Positions 16,212 to 25,534 are shown, numbered from the stretch's first letter. The stretch is DNA of 48,119 bases from Thermoleophilia bacterium (GCA_029865325.1 JAOUHF010000006.1:1-48119), one strand, 5' to 3'. Translations and numbers: made by a program. The notes: generated from the sequence alone by a model not told the origin.

Positions 16212-17456
16212 CTACCCGAGGCTCGTCTTGGCTTTCACGAGGCCTTCGACCAGCCGGTCGACCTCTTCCTGGATCGAGTAGAGGTAGAAGCTCGCGCGGA
16301 TCGTCGCGCTCACCCCGAGCTTCGTCATTAGGGGTTGCGTGCAGTGATGGCCGGCGCGCACGGCGACACCCTCCCAGTCGAGCACTTGGGCGACATCGTG
16401 CGGATGGACACCCTCGACGTTCAGGGAGACGATCCCAGCGCGCCGCTCGGGCGGAGGCCCGTACGTGTCGATCCAAGGAAGCTCTCCGAGGCGTCCCAGC
16501 GTGTACTCGAGGAGCCCGCGCTCGTGCTGCTCGATTGCGCCGAGCCCGACCTCGGAAACGTAGTCGATCGCGGCTCCGAACCCGACCGCCTCGGCAATCG
16601 CGGGCGTCCCGGCCTCGAACTTGTAGGGAAGCTCATTCCACGTCGTGCGCTCGGCGGAAACCGAGCGGATCATCTCGCCGCCGAGGTTGAAGGGCGACAT
16701 CGCCTCGAGCAGCTCGCGGCGCCCCCACAGTGCGCCGATGCCGCTCGGGCCGCACATCTTGTGGGAGGAGAGCGCCAGGAACTCGCAATCGAGAGCCTGC
16801 ACGTCGAGGTGGCGGTGAGGAGCGGCCTGCGCGGCGTCGACAACCATGATGGCGCCGCGCTCGTGTGCCCAGGCCGCGAGAGCCTGTACAGGATTGACGG
16901 TCCCGAGCGTATTCGACACGAGGTTCGACGCGACGACCTTCACATTCCCTTGGCGCTCGATCTCGTCGAGGGCGTCGAGGCGAAGCTCACCACCTTCGTC
17001 GATGGGGATGACGCAGAACGTGGCACCGGTTCGCCCTGCGGCGTACTGCCACGGGACGAAGCTCGAGTGGTGCTCCAGATCGGTGACGACGACCACATCG
17101 CCCTCTTCTAGGTTGTCGAGCCCCCAGGCGTACGCAACGAGATTGAGCGCCTCCGTGGCGCTCCGGGTGAAGATCACCTCGCGCTCGGACGGCGCGTTGA
17201 CATATGACGCGACCTTGCGGCGCGCGCCTTCGTAGCCAGTGGTCGCGCGCTCGGCAAGGCGATACACGCCGCGATGCACGTTGGCGTACGAGTGCTCGTA
17301 GAAGTCGCGCATCGCATCGAGCACTTGGCGCGGCTTCTGCGTCGAAGCGGCGGAGTCGAGGTAGGCCACGGGCTTTCCGTTGACAAGCTCTTCGAACACC
17401 GCGAAGTCCGTCCGCAGACGCTCGGCGTCGAGCTTCGAATGTGTCGCGACGGCCAC
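16212..17456 (-). CDS. sufS: Cysteine desulfurase SufS
   Basis: PLP-dependent enzyme that takes sulfur from cysteine for Fe-S assembly; 414 residues from GTG 17456. The PLP lysine lies in SSHKMCGPSGIGALWG, the cofactor Asp/Gln pair in VVDAAQAAPH, and the active cysteine C372 in RAGHHCTQPLM, the SufS (group II) form. The upstream-open frame to 17582 would overlap the LON-domain gene and has no homology, so GTG 17456 (VAVATHSKLDAERLRTDF) is chosen. It precedes sufU directly, the standard SufS-SufU pair. Confidence 0.94.
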   Translation of the reverse strand: MAVATHSKLDAERLRTDFAVFEELVNGKPVAYLDSAASTQKPRQVLDAMRDFYEHSYANVHRGVYRLAERATTGYEGARRKVASYVNAPSEREVIFTRSATEALNLVAYAWGLDNLEEGDVVVVTDLEHHSSFVPWQYAAGRTGATFCVIPIDEGGELRLDALDEIERQGNVKVVASNLVSNTLGTVNPVQALAAWAHERGAIMVVDAAQAAPHRHLDVQALDCEFLALSSHKMCGPSGIGALWGRRELLEAMSPFNLGGEMIRSVSAERTTWNELPYKFEAGTPAIAEAVGFGAAIDYVSEVGLGAIEQHERGLLEYTLGRLGELPWIDTYGPPPERRAGIVSLNVEGVHPHDVAQVLDWEGVAVRAGHHCTQPLMTKLGVSATIRASFYLYSIQEEVDRLVEGLVKAKTSLG

Positions 17457-17484
17457 GAGCGCATGGTACCCCTGGCCACGCGAC

Positions 17485-18096
17485 TCACCCCAGATGGACT
17501 CGGCCGTTCGTCGCCGCTCGCTCGGCAGCGCCCCGAACGCGCCGAGCCGTGGCGATCGCGTGCTCGAGCAGATCGCACACACGAGCCATGCGGCTCCGCT
17601 CGGACACGTCCCTCAGGAGCTCGAGCTTGTCCACAGGCGGGAGCTCGACTCGCCCAGCGAGAACGAAGGAGAGCCGCACGGCATCCGCCTCGGGCAGGTC
17701 GACATCGCTTCCCGTGAGCTCGCGCAAGCGATCGAAGAGATCGAGCGCCCGTTCGATCGACTTCGCCTCGGCGGGGTCCTTCTCGTCCTCGACGGGCACC
17801 ACCTCGCCCGTGTAAAAGCTCCGTCCGGCCGTGAGTTCGAGGAGCCTGAACCGATCCCCGCCTTCGACAAGGATGTCCATGCGTCCGTCCACCATTCGAG
17901 CGAGCACTTCGGTGACGCTTGCGCGTGTTCCGACGTCACGAAGTCCGTCATCGTCCGCGTAGACGAGCCCGAATTCGTTGCCCGAGTCGAGGCACTCGCC
18001 GATGAGCTCCCGATACCGCTCTTCGAAGATGTGCAGCGGAACCCGCTCGGTTGGGAGTAGCACCAGCGGCAGCGGGAAGAGCCCGAGCTCGGTCAT
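17485..18096 (-). CDS. LON N-terminal (substrate-binding) domain protein
   Basis: 203-residue stand-alone LON-N (PUA-like) domain without the ATPase or protease parts. Marks are LGLFPLPLVLLPTERVPLHIFEERYRELI at the N-terminus, GDRFRLLEL in the middle, and a helical C-terminus. ATG 18096 overlaps the stop of the upstream methyltransferase (ATGA), so the longer GTG 18120 start is unlikely. Proteins of this type (COG2802) have no firm function; roles as an adaptor or in substrate recognition are proposed from the Lon protease domain. Confidence 0.88.
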   Translation of the reverse strand: MTELGLFPLPLVLLPTERVPLHIFEERYRELIGECLDSGNEFGLVYADDDGLRDVGTRASVTEVLARMVDGRMDILVEGGDRFRLLELTAGRSFYTGEVVPVEDEKDPAEAKSIERALDLFDRLRELTGSDVDLPEADAVRLSFVLAGRVELPPVDKLELLRDVSERSRMARVCDLLEHAIATARRVRGAAERAATNGRVHLG

Positions 18097-18743
18097 ACCG
18101 CACGCCGCAATGTCGCCCACTGCCAGAGCCTGCTTCCATCACCCTCCCGAACGTGAACCCCCTCGGCCTCGGCCGCAGCGAACAGCTCCGCCGGCCGATG
18201 AACGAAAACTCTGAACGGGCTGCGCATGATCCAGAGACTCGCGTTCAGCATGCGTACCCCCGCTCTGATCCAGAAGACATCGCGCGGAAAGCTGAGCACG
18301 AGCGCTTGTCGAGCAAGTCTCCCAGCCGCGGCGGCGAGAGCGACCCCGTCGGGCGAACAGCACACGACGCGGTTGAGGACGACGACGTCGGCCGGCTCGA
18401 CACGGTCAGGCTCCTCGAGAATGTCCACGATGTGAAACGCAGTTCGTGCTTCGTGGCCCTTCTCGCGGGCGAGCTCGCGCGCATACGGCTCATACGACGA
18501 GACGAGCTCGATGATCTCGCCCTCCCCGGCGCCGGCGTCGAGGAGCTCCGCCTGAATGCGACCGATGCCGCCGCCGATCTCCAGTACACGCAAGCCGTCG
18601 ATCGTGCCCGTCGCGGAAGCGCTCGCGACCATCTGACGCTCCAAGGCGTCGAGCCCCTTTCGCCGGTATGTCTCGAGACTCCGGCGCGCAACGCTCGGCT
18701 TGAAAAACTGCTCGCACGACCCGGCGCGGCAACAGCTCGTCAC
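18093..18743 (-). CDS. SAM-dependent methyltransferase with N-terminal Cys cluster
   Basis: About 216 residues. An N-terminal CC-x3-C motif precedes KPSVARRSLETYRRKGLDALERQ, then the SAM motif VLEIGGGIGRIQAELL, DVVVLNRVVCCSPDG and LVLSFPRD. This arrangement is that of an actinobacterial methyltransferase family related to Mg-protoporphyrin O-methyltransferases; the substrate is unknown. A TATCGT box at 18756-18751 favours GTG 18743 (7-base gap, leaderless) over GTG 18752, which overlaps the box. It is coupled to the LON-N gene and separated from GYD by a strong terminator. Confidence 0.82.
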   Translation of the reverse strand: MTSCCRAGSCEQFFKPSVARRSLETYRRKGLDALERQMVASASATGTIDGLRVLEIGGGIGRIQAELLDAGAGEGEIIELVSSYEPYARELAREKGHEARTAFHIVDILEEPDRVEPADVVVLNRVVCCSPDGVALAAAAGRLARQALVLSFPRDVFWIRAGVRMLNASLWIMRSPFRVFVHRPAELFAAAEAEGVHVREGDGSRLWQWATLRRAV

Positions 18744-18756
18744 GCCGGCCACGATA

Positions 18757-18786
18757 CAAGGCTGCCCCCGGGTGGGGGCAGCCTTG
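18757..18786 (-). terminator. Stem-loop terminator after the GYD gene
   Basis: CAAGGCTGCCCCC, loop GGGT, GGGGGCAGCCTTG: perfect 13-bp arms with a 4-base loop. It lies 23 bases after the GYD stop and just before the methyltransferase promoter, so it splits the long minus-strand gene row into two transcription units. Confidence 0.85.
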
Positions 18787-18809
18787 GTGCGCGTATGCGG
18801 CAGTTCAGC

Positions 18810-19094
18810 TCAGACGAGCGCCTTGAAGAAGACGTCCACCTTCTCGGCGGGGAACGTCTCGGTCTTCACGACCTCGAGCATCCCGATCTTGGCGAGCACG
18901 CGGAACGCGGTCTCGTTGTCCGGATACTTGACGATCGCGAGGAAGTCCCACGGCCCCATTACCGCGTAAACGTCCTCGAGCAGACCGCCTTCTTCCTCGA
19001 TGATCGCAGTGATCTTCTCGAGGTACTTGGGGGCCTCGTGGAGCTTCTCCTGGCCCTCGTCGGTGAGCTGAATCAGCCCGACGTACGTGAACAC
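18810..19094 (-). CDS. GYD domain protein
   Basis: 94-residue alpha/beta protein. FTYVGLIQLTDEGQEKLHEA, then KYLEKITAIIEEEGGLLEDV, VMGPWDFLAIVKYPDNETAF and KTETFPAEKV follow the GYD (PF08734) ferredoxin-like pattern, with GPWD where the family name motif GYD lies. Function is unknown; the fold resembles Lrp/AsnC ligand domains but there is no DNA-binding part. A very strong AAGGAGGTG precedes GTG 19094 by 6 bases, suggesting high expression. A terminator follows. Confidence 0.87.
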   Translation of the reverse strand: MFTYVGLIQLTDEGQEKLHEAPKYLEKITAIIEEEGGLLEDVYAVMGPWDFLAIVKYPDNETAFRVLAKIGMLEVVKTETFPAEKVDVFFKALV

Positions 19095-19182
19095 GCCACA
19101 CCTCCTTGTGGGTGGTCAGGTTCAGCGGCCAGCGTCTCAAACGCGCGGCAACGCAGCATCGGGGAACTCCCTGATCTCTGGA

Positions 19183-19581
19183 TCAGGACGCTCGTTCGAG
19201 ATCGAGCGCGCACGAGTTGATGCAGTAGCGCTGGCCCGTCGGCTGGGGCCCGTCGTCGAAGAGGTGGCCGAGATGGCCACCGCACGACGCGCACATCACC
19301 TCGGTGCGAATCATCCCGTAGCTCGTGTCCGTTTCCGTGATGACGCTGTCGAGTGCCGACGGTTCGAAGAAGCTCGGCCAGCCGGAGCCCGACTCGAACT
19401 TCGTGTCCGAGCGGAAGAGCTCCGCGCCGCAGCCGGCGCAACGGTAGATACCGGACGCGTGCTCGTCCCAGAATGCCCCTGTGAAGGCCCGTTCCGTGCC
19501 CTTGCGTCGCAAGATCTCGTACTGCTCGTGAGTGAGCCGGGCGCGCCACTCCTCCTCGCTGAGCTGCATCTTGGTCTTCAT
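19183..19581 (-). CDS. msrB: Peptide-methionine (R)-S-oxide reductase
   Basis: 132-residue repair enzyme that reduces methionine-R-sulfoxide in proteins. It has the zinc pairs CAGC and CASC, the block [23 protein letters not shown] and the catalytic cysteine in RYCINSCAL. Resolving cysteine use is not clear from the sequence. A TACCCT box ending 6 bases before ATG 19581 suggests its own leaderless transcript. Its place next to suf genes fits an oxidative-stress theme. Confidence 0.95.
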   Translation of the reverse strand: MKTKMQLSEEEWRARLTHEQYEILRRKGTERAFTGAFWDEHASGIYRCAGCGAELFRSDTKFESGSGWPSFFEPSALDSVITETDTSYGMIRTEVMCASCGGHLGHLFDDGPQPTGQRYCINSCALDLERAS

Positions 19582-19604
19582 GAGCCGAGGGTACCGCTTC
19601 GAGC

Positions 19605-20243
19605 TCAGAGCACGACGAGTGAGAGGGCGATGAACTGCGTCGCGGCCGCTGCTACGACGAGCAAATGGAAGATCTCGTGGAAGCCGAGCGTGGCCGGAAA
19701 GGGATTCGGCCAGGTGGTGGCATACGCGAGCGCGCCGACGCTATAGAGAACGCCGCCGACGATCACCAGCACCGCAGCCGCGACACCCAGCGCCGGAAAG
19801 AGCTGGGGAATCAGGATGAGACCGACCCACCCGACTGCGAGGTAGGCTACAGCCGAGAGCCAGCGTGGCGCATCGATCCAGACCAGGTTCAGGGCGATCC
19901 CGAGCATCGCCCCTGCCCAGACCGTGACGAGACCCACGACGCGAGCGGTCCCGCCGAACGCGACCAACGAAAACGCGGTGTAGGTGCCGGCGATGAAGAC
20001 GAAGATCATCGCGTGGTCGAGCCGGCGAGCGCGAAGCCGCGCGGTCGAGCTCCGCCACGGAAAGCGGTGGTAGAGGGCGCTGGCACCGAACATCGCGGCG
20101 AGCGCGGCGGCGTAGACCCAGACCGCGAAACGCTCGAGGTAGCCATCGGCGAAGACGACGAGAGCCGTGCCGGCAAAGACGGCGGCGACCAACGCGTACT
20201 GGTGAAAGACGCCACGCAGGCGAGGCACCGGCACCTGCTCCAT
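19605..20243 (-). CDS. Hemolysin III / PAQR-family membrane protein
   Basis: 212-residue protein with about seven membrane helices. The metal-site motifs of the family are present: SALYHR near helix 2, [17 protein letters not shown], and [10 protein letters not shown] near the C-terminus. These His and Asp residues form the hydrolase-like zinc site of the PAQR/CREST superfamily. Despite the name, haemolysis is not its expected job; bacterial members affect membrane lipid homeostasis. It lies between sufD and msrB on the same strand. Confidence 0.92.
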   Translation of the reverse strand: MEQVPVPRLRGVFHQYALVAAVFAGTALVVFADGYLERFAVWVYAAALAAMFGASALYHRFPWRSSTARLRARRLDHAMIFVFIAGTYTAFSLVAFGGTARVVGLVTVWAGAMLGIALNLVWIDAPRWLSAVAYLAVGWVGLILIPQLFPALGVAAAVLVIVGGVLYSVGALAYATTWPNPFPATLGFHEIFHLLVVAAAATQFIALSLVVL

Positions 20244-20266
20244 CGCTCGATTCTGCCCGATCGAGG

Positions 20267-21436
20267 CTATGTCTGCGGGATGCGAGCTTCCAAGGCGGCC
20301 GCAAGCGCATCGCGCACGGGCTCGAGCTCGACCCGGTCGAGGACGTCTTGGAAGAAGCCCCGCACGATCAGCCGTTCCGCCTCGGCGCGCGAGAGCCCAC
20401 GGGCCATCAAGTAGAAGAGCTGCTCCCGATCGACCTGCCCAAGCGTTGCGCCATGGGTGCAGCGAACGTCGTTCGCCATGATCTCGAGCCCGGGAATGGA
20501 ATCCGCATGCGCGGTCTTCGAGAGCAGGAGATTGCGGTTCTCCTGGTACGCGTTGGTCTTCTGGGCACCTTCTTCGACGCGGATCATCCCGCGCCAGACC
20601 GCGCGGGCGGTGTCGCGGAGCGCGCCTTTGAACGCGAAGTCCGAGGTGGTGTTTGGCGCAATGTGCTCCTGGAACGTGTCGTAGTCGAGGTGCTGCGTGC
20701 CGTCGGCGAAGTACGCACCCGTCACCCGAGACGTGGCACCCGGTCCCACGAGGTCGTTCTGAATCCGCACCTTCCCGTTTCCGGAGCCGAAGCCGCCGGC
20801 TACCCAGTCGAGCTCGGCGTCGCGGCCGACGCTTGCGTGGTGGGAGGCGAAGTGCCAGGTTCCACGCGAGAGGTTCTGGACGGAGACGTACTCAACCTTC
20901 GCGCCCTGCTCGACGACGATCTCGACGGCGGCGTTCGAGTACGCCGACAGCTCCGGCGTCGCCGACGTGTACTCCTCGACGAGCGTGAAGCGGCTTTCTG
21001 GCTCGGCAACGATCAGCAGTCGCCAGAAGAGCGATCCGCCATCTACGGAGTTCGCGACGCGCACGTACAACGGCTTGTCCAGAACAACCCCTCGCGGCAC
21101 GCGCACGAGCAGGCCGTGCTCCCACAACGCCGCGTTGTGCGCGGCGAACTTCTCGTCCGTTCCGACGAGCGAGTACAGAAGCTCGTCATCGGCCGAGAGC
21201 AGTTCGAAGCGAATTCCATCCGGAGCCCGATCGATCTCGATCCCGGCCTCACCGACTCGGGCGCTGCCCGCAACGTCGAGCTCGAGCATCGACGGCGCAG
21301 ACGAGATCTCCGCTGCCCCGTTGGCGTTCCATGAGTCCGGGTCGAATCCCTTGAGGTCCGTGAACCGCCAGTGCTCGTCTTTGGTCGACGGTAGCGGGAG
21401 CGCCTGGTAGCGCTCGAGGAGCTCAGCTCTGTTCAC
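20267..21436 (-). CDS. sufD: Fe-S cluster assembly protein SufD
   Basis: 389-residue beta-helix protein that pairs with SufB and SufC in the SufBC2D scaffold. It contains EHWRFTDLKGFDPDSW near the N-terminus, the SufBD core VTGAYFADGTQHLDYDTF and HIAPNTTSDFAFKGALRD, then QENRNLLLSKTAHADSIPGL and the C-terminal MARGLSRAEAERLIVRGF. GTG 21436 overlaps the end of the first VOC gene by 14 bases; the frame is open upstream but unrelated. It is separated from sufB by two VOC genes. Confidence 0.94.
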   Translation of the reverse strand: MNRAELLERYQALPLPSTKDEHWRFTDLKGFDPDSWNANGAAEISSAPSMLELDVAGSARVGEAGIEIDRAPDGIRFELLSADDELLYSLVGTDEKFAAHNAALWEHGLLVRVPRGVVLDKPLYVRVANSVDGGSLFWRLLIVAEPESRFTLVEEYTSATPELSAYSNAAVEIVVEQGAKVEYVSVQNLSRGTWHFASHHASVGRDAELDWVAGGFGSGNGKVRIQNDLVGPGATSRVTGAYFADGTQHLDYDTFQEHIAPNTTSDFAFKGALRDTARAVWRGMIRVEEGAQKTNAYQENRNLLLSKTAHADSIPGLEIMANDVRCTHGATLGQVDREQLFYLMARGLSRAEAERLIVRGFFQDVLDRVELEPVRDALAAALEARIPQT

Positions 21437-21794
21437 GCTGCCCCCTCGGCGCGTAACGCCGGTGGAGGATGACGATGTTGCCGTCGGGATCCTTGACGAA
21501 GCCCATATGGCAGACACCCGTGTCCTCGACTCCCATAACCTCGGCGCCAGCGGCACGGGCCTCCTCCACCGCTGCCTCGACGTCCGCCACACGCAATGCG
21601 ATCCCAGCAGCGTTCGGCTGAAAGGGCTCGTCCTCTCCCTCGGGAGCCCAGAAGGAGAGCGTGACGTTCGGCGCTTCGACCTCGCCCTCGGAGTACTCGC
21701 TCTCCGGCAGTCCCATGATGTCCCGATAGAAGGCCACTGCACGTGCGACGTCCCGCGTCGCGACGGACACGAAGTCGACCTGCTCGACCTGCAT
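21423..21794 (-). CDS. VOC (glyoxalase/bleomycin-resistance fold) protein 1
   Basis: 123-residue single VOC module. It begins VEQVDFVSVATRDVARAVAFY, has ALRVADVEAAVEEARAAGAE in the second half, and ends CHMGFVKDPDGNIVILHRRY. It closely resembles its neighbour (shared CHM-F-KDPDGN and HRRYAP), so the pair arose by duplication or they form a heterodimer. The ATG shares bases with the upstream stop (TGATG). Substrate unknown; its position inside the suf operon suggests a role tied to Fe-S assembly or thiol metabolites. Confidence 0.87.
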   Translation of the reverse strand: MQVEQVDFVSVATRDVARAVAFYRDIMGLPESEYSEGEVEAPNVTLSFWAPEGEDEPFQPNAAGIALRVADVEAAVEEARAAGAEVMGVEDTGVCHMGFVKDPDGNIVILHRRYAPRGQREQS

Positions 21795-22183
21795 CAAGGC
21801 GTCGAGCCGTCGGCGTACGGGGCGTAGCGGCGATGGATCATCAGGCCGTTCCCGTCCGGGTCTTTGAAGAACGCCATGTGGCAGACGCCCGAGTCGAACG
21901 TCTCGCCCTCGAACACGACTCCGGCTTCCTCCAGCTTTGCACGCGCCTCGGCGACGTCCGGGACGCGGAACGAGATCTCGCCCATCGGCAGGGCTTTGAA
22001 CTCCATCCCCATCGACTCGGGCGCGTAGAGCGCGAGCGTGACGTTGCTCGTCTCGAACTCCGGGAAACTCTCGTGGGAGCTCGGGTTCCGAGGGATCCCG
22101 AGCGTCTCGCCGTAGAACGTCACCGCCCGCTCCGCATCACGGGTCGGTATGGCAACGAAATCCACGCGCTGGATGTCGATCAC
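21794..22183 (-). CDS. VOC (glyoxalase/bleomycin-resistance fold) protein 2
   Basis: 129-residue VOC protein: [61 protein letters not shown]. It carries an extra loop [16 protein letters not shown] between strands, compared with its partner. GTG 22183 overlaps the sufB stop (GTGA), so it is translationally coupled to sufB. No catalytic activity can be assigned: the first-strand metal ligand usual in glyoxalase I is not evident (DFVAIPT). Confidence 0.87.
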   Translation of the reverse strand: MIDIQRVDFVAIPTRDAERAVTFYGETLGIPRNPSSHESFPEFETSNVTLALYAPESMGMEFKALPMGEISFRVPDVAEARAKLEEAGVVFEGETFDSGVCHMAFFKDPDGNGLMIHRRYAPYADGSTP

Positions 22184-23601
22184 CCGACCGAGCCCTCCAT
22201 CTGCAGCTGAATGAGGCGGTTCATCTCGACCGCGTACTCGAGCGGGAGCTCCTTAGTGATCGGCTCGACGAAGCCCGACACGATCATCCCGGACGCCTCG
22301 CCCTCGGAGAGGCCGCGACTCATGAGGTAGAAGAGCTGCTCTTCGCCGATCTTCGAGACGGTCGCCTCGTGGCCGAGATCGACGTCACTCTCGTCGACCT
22401 GGATGTACGGGTAGGTGTCCGAGCGCGACTCCTCGTCGAGGATGAGCGCGTCGCAGACGACCTTCGACTTGGAGCCGACAGCGCCCTTCGCCACCTGCAG
22501 CAGGCCGCGGTAGCCAGCGCGGCCCCCGTCCTTCGAGATCGACTTCGACGTGATGACGGAGGTTGTATGTGGTGCGACGTGGACGACCTTTCCGCCCGCA
22601 TCCTGGTGCTGGCCCTTGCCGCCGAACGCGATCGACAACACCTCGCCGTGCGCTCGCTCGCCCATGAGCCAGATCGCCGGGTACTTCATGGTCACTTTCG
22701 AACCGAGGTTCCCGTCGACCCACTCCATGGTTGCGTCCTCGTAGGCGACAGCGCGCTTGGTCACGAGGTTGTAGACGTTGTTCGACCAGTTCTGAATGGT
22801 TGTATAGCGGCAGCGCCCACCGCGCCTGACGATGATCTCGACCACCGCGGAGTGCAGCGAGTCCGAGGAGTAGATCGGGGCCGTGCAGCCCTCGACGTAG
22901 TGCACGTAGGCGTCCTCGTCGACGATGATCAGCGTGCGCTCGAACTGGCCCATGTTCTCCGCGTTGATGCGGAAGTAGGCCTGGAGCGGCATCTCGATCC
23001 TGACACCGGGCGGGACGTAGATGAAGGAGCCGCCCGACCACACGGCCGAGTTGAGCGCGGCAAACTTGTTGTCGTTCTGCGGGATGATCGTCCCCATGTG
23101 CTGCTTGACGATGTCCTCGTGCTCACGCAGAGCCGTGTCCATGTCGAGGAAGATCACGCCCTTCGCCTCGAGATCGGCCTGGAGCTTGTGGTACACGACT
23201 TCGGACTCGTACTGCGCGCCGACGCCGGCGAGGTACTTCTTCTCCGCCTCGGGAATGCCGAGCTTGTCCCAGGTGTCGAGGATCTCGGCCGGGAGGTCCT
23301 CCCAGCGATCCGCCTGCTTCTCGGTGGGCTTGATGTAGTAGTAGATGTTCTCGAAGTCGATCCCCGACAGATCAGCGCCCCAATTGGGCATGGGGCGAGC
23401 GAAGAAGTAGTCGAGCGACTTGTGACGGAACTCCCGCATCCAAGCGGGCTCGTTCTTGTGCTCGGCGATCGCCTCGACGACCTCGTGCGAGATGCCTCGG
23501 CCCGACTTGAAGAAGTAATCCTTCGCGGCGTCGGGGTTCGAGAACCCGTACTTGTATTCGGAGCGGATGTCGCGGACGACTTCGGTCTCGTGCGTGCTCA
23601 T
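22180..23601 (-). CDS. sufB: Fe-S cluster assembly protein SufB
   Basis: 473-residue scaffold subunit on which the cluster forms. Strong family blocks are [113 protein letters not shown] and [20 protein letters not shown]. No intein or insertion is present. ATG 23601 overlaps the sufC stop (ATGA) after GGAGGTGACGC. Confidence 0.97.
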   Translation of the reverse strand: MSTHETEVVRDIRSEYKYGFSNPDAAKDYFFKSGRGISHEVVEAIAEHKNEPAWMREFRHKSLDYFFARPMPNWGADLSGIDFENIYYYIKPTEKQADRWEDLPAEILDTWDKLGIPEAEKKYLAGVGAQYESEVVYHKLQADLEAKGVIFLDMDTALREHEDIVKQHMGTIIPQNDNKFAALNSAVWSGGSFIYVPPGVRIEMPLQAYFRINAENMGQFERTLIIVDEDAYVHYVEGCTAPIYSSDSLHSAVVEIIVRRGGRCRYTTIQNWSNNVYNLVTKRAVAYEDATMEWVDGNLGSKVTMKYPAIWLMGERAHGEVLSIAFGGKGQHQDAGGKVVHVAPHTTSVITSKSISKDGGRAGYRGLLQVAKGAVGSKSKVVCDALILDEESRSDTYPYIQVDESDVDLGHEATVSKIGEEQLFYLMSRGLSEGEASGMIVSGFVEPITKELPLEYAVEMNRLIQLQMEGSVG

Positions 23602-24377
23602 GCGTCACCTCCGACGCCGGCGGGTATGAAAGCCTCGTAGCCCTTCGCCTCGAGCTTGTGGGCGAGCTCCGGACCTCCCTCGGCCACGATACGCCCATCG
23701 ACGAACACGTGCACGAAATCGGGCGTGACGTAGTTGAGGATTCGCTGGTAGTGCGTGATCACGAGCGCGCCCATCTCCGGGCCGACGAGCGCGTTGACGC
23801 CATTCGCAACGATCTTGAGTGCATCGATGTCGAGGCCGGAGTCGGTCTCGTCGAGTACAGCGATCCGCGGTTTCAGCATCGCCATCTGCAGGATCTCGAC
23901 GCGCTTCTTCTCGCCGCCTGAGAATCCATCGTTCAGATAGCGCGACGCGAGCTCACGTGGCACTTTCAGCTCTTCCATCGCCGCCAGCAGCTCCGTGCGG
24001 AACTCGGGAATCGGCACCGGATTCTCCTCGCCGCCGTTTGCCGCCTTGCGCTGGGCGTTGATCGCGGTTCGGAGGAAGCTCGTTACGGTGACGCCTGGAA
24101 TGGCGTGCGGGTACTGGAATGCAAGGAAGAGGCCGCGTTGTGCGCGCTCGTCTGCGCCGAGCTCGGAAACATCCTGTCCGTCGAGAAGGATCTGGCCTTC
24201 GGTGATCTCGTATGCCGGATGACCCATGAGGGCGTAGGCAAGCGTGGACTTACCCGACCCGTTCGGCCCCATGATCGCGTGCTTCTCGTTGGAGGCAACG
24301 ACGAGATCGACACCCTTGACGATCTCGGTGCCGTCTTCCAGAGCAACATGCAGATTCTTGATCTCGAGTTGAGCCAT
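23598..24377 (-). CDS. sufC: Fe-S assembly ATPase SufC
   Basis: 259-residue ABC-type ATPase that drives the SufBC2D complex. Walker A is [10 protein letters not shown], the Q-loop [11 protein letters not shown], the signature [12 protein letters not shown] and Walker [13 protein letters not shown]; SufC-type [19 protein letters not shown] follows. It is the first gene of the suf operon; no Rrf2/IscR or SufR-type regulator lies upstream. The 101-base spacer to the divergent tatA must hold both promoters. Confidence 0.96.
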   Translation of the reverse strand: MAQLEIKNLHVALEDGTEIVKGVDLVVASNEKHAIMGPNGSGKSTLAYALMGHPAYEITEGQILLDGQDVSELGADERAQRGLFLAFQYPHAIPGVTVTSFLRTAINAQRKAANGGEENPVPIPEFRTELLAAMEELKVPRELASRYLNDGFSGGEKKRVEILQMAMLKPRIAVLDETDSGLDIDALKIVANGVNALVGPEMGALVITHYQRILNYVTPDFVHVFVDGRIVAEGGPELAHKLEAKGYEAFIPAGVGGDA

Positions 24378-24466
24378 ACGAAAAGGATCTCGCTTACCGT
24401 GGACCGGCAGTAGGTGTCCCGCCTGCTCGCATGGTAGCCGGACCTGGTTCAGCGTCGGCGCGGTGG

Positions 24467-24472
24467 TATCGT
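24467..24472 (+). promoter_or_regulatory. Putative -10 box of tatA
   Basis: TATCGT ends 6 bases before ATG 24479 and there is no Shine-Dalgarno in the gap, consistent with a leaderless tatA transcript. Confidence 0.35.
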
Positions 24473-24478
24473 GCGTCC

Positions 24479-24742
24479 ATGCCCTTCGGCATCTCGGTCT
24501 GGGAGCTCATGATCCTCCTTGTCGTGCTGCTCCTCATCTTCGGCGCCAAGCGACTACCGGAGATGGGACGCTCACTCGGCAAGGGAATGCGTGAGTTCAA
24601 GGACTCGGTCACGGGCGTGGAGGAAGCGGTGACCATCACCGAACCGACCCCGAAGCCCGTAGAGCTCGCAGCCGCTACCTCCGAACCGGAAGCGCCGGCG
24701 AGCGCGTCCGAGGCGGAGGCCGAGCGGGAAACCGTCCGCTAG
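24479..24742 (+). CDS. tatA: Sec-independent protein translocase TatA
   Basis: 87-residue twin-arginine translocase pore subunit. It has one N-terminal membrane helix (ISVWELMILLVVLLLIFGAK), the hinge RLPEMGRSLGKGMREFKDSV forming the amphipathic helix, and an acidic, Ala/Pro-rich tail. ATG 24479 is chosen because the family starts right at the helix; the open frame to 24431 adds no conserved residues. tatC follows after 12 bases. No tatB is present, as is common in Gram-positive minimal systems. Confidence 0.93.
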   Translation: MPFGISVWELMILLVVLLLIFGAKRLPEMGRSLGKGMREFKDSVTGVEEAVTITEPTPKPVELAAATSEPEAPASASEAEAERETVR

Positions 24743-24754
24743 GAACCCTCTCCG

Positions 24755-25534
24755 ATGGTGCGTCGGTGGCTACCGCGCCGTCTCCTCCACGGCGAGGAGG
24801 CAACACTCGTCGAGCACCTCGACGAGCTCCGAACGAGGCTCATCGTCGTGCTCCTTGCGTTCGTGCCGGCGTTCCTGTTGGCGTTCGCCTTCCACGAGCA
24901 GATCATGGAATGGCTAACCGGGCCACTTTCGGACGACAAGAAGCTCGTGACGCTCGGCGTCACCGAGCCGTTCACCACGTCGGTCAAGGTCAGCTTGATC
25001 GCTGGCCTCGCACTCGCGCTTCCCATCGTGCTCTGGCAGATCTGGGGGTTTCTCTCGCCTGCCGTCCAGCCGCACTTCCAGCGCATCGTGCTCGTCTTCG
25101 TCGTGATCGCGACCGCACTGTTCGCGACCGGAGTGGCCTTCATGTACTACGTGGTGCTCCCTCGTGCGCTCGACTTCCTCACGTCATACGACGACGACCT
25201 CTACGACATCCAGATTCGCGCGAGCTACTACTACAACTTCGCGGCGGTGACTCTCGTGGCAGGGGGTATTGCGTTCCTCATGCCGATCTTCGTCCTGGCG
25301 CTCGTCCGCCTTCGCGTACTGACCTCGGACCGTCTGCGCAGCAACCGGCAGATCGCGTTCGTGGTGCTGCTCGTGTTCGCGATCTTGCTCCCGACCGTCG
25401 ATCCCGTCTCGCTCGCGTTCGAGGTGGTTCCGCTCCTCCTTCTGTTCGAGCTCTCGATCTGGATGAGCGTCTTCATGGAGCGGCGCTGGCGACGCGGCTG
25501 GGGCGAGGAGTACGCCGAGGCCGGCCCCTCGTGA
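24755..25534 (+). CDS. tatC: Twin-arginine translocase subunit TatC
   Basis: 259-residue receptor subunit with six membrane helices that binds twin-arginine signal peptides. Marks are the N-terminal LVEHLDELRTRLIV, VTEPFTTSVKVSL, PIVLWQIWGFLSPAVQPHF and LLPTVDPVSLAFEVVPLLLLFEL. The stop overlaps the start of the amidohydrolase (GTGA), which is thereby coupled to the translocase. Likely cargo includes cofactor-bearing exported proteins. Confidence 0.95.
   Translation: MVRRWLPRRLLHGEEATLVEHLDELRTRLIVVLLAFVPAFLLAFAFHEQIMEWLTGPLSDDKKLVTLGVTEPFTTSVKVSLIAGLALALPIVLWQIWGFLSPAVQPHFQRIVLVFVVIATALFATGVAFMYYVVLPRALDFLTSYDDDLYDIQIRASYYYNFAAVTLVAGGIAFLMPIFVLALVRLRVLTSDRLRSNRQIAFVVLLVFAILLPTVDPVSLAFEVVPLLLLFELSIWMSVFMERRWRRGWGEEYAEAGPS

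Noticed and set aside
18051-19220. Plus-strand frame of 389 codons
   Set aside because: It crosses three minus-strand genes and a terminator and has no recognisable domain.
22369-23640. Long plus-strand open frame (423 codons) opposite sufB
   Set aside because: It is the antisense shadow of sufB: Val/Asp/Arg/Leu-rich with no domain, while the minus-strand frame is a full-length SufB.
24766-25530. N-terminal extension of the amidohydrolase through the tatC region
   Set aside because: The frame is open, but the translation is a shadow of tatC. The amidohydrolase homology begins at GTG 25531, which overlaps the tatC stop.
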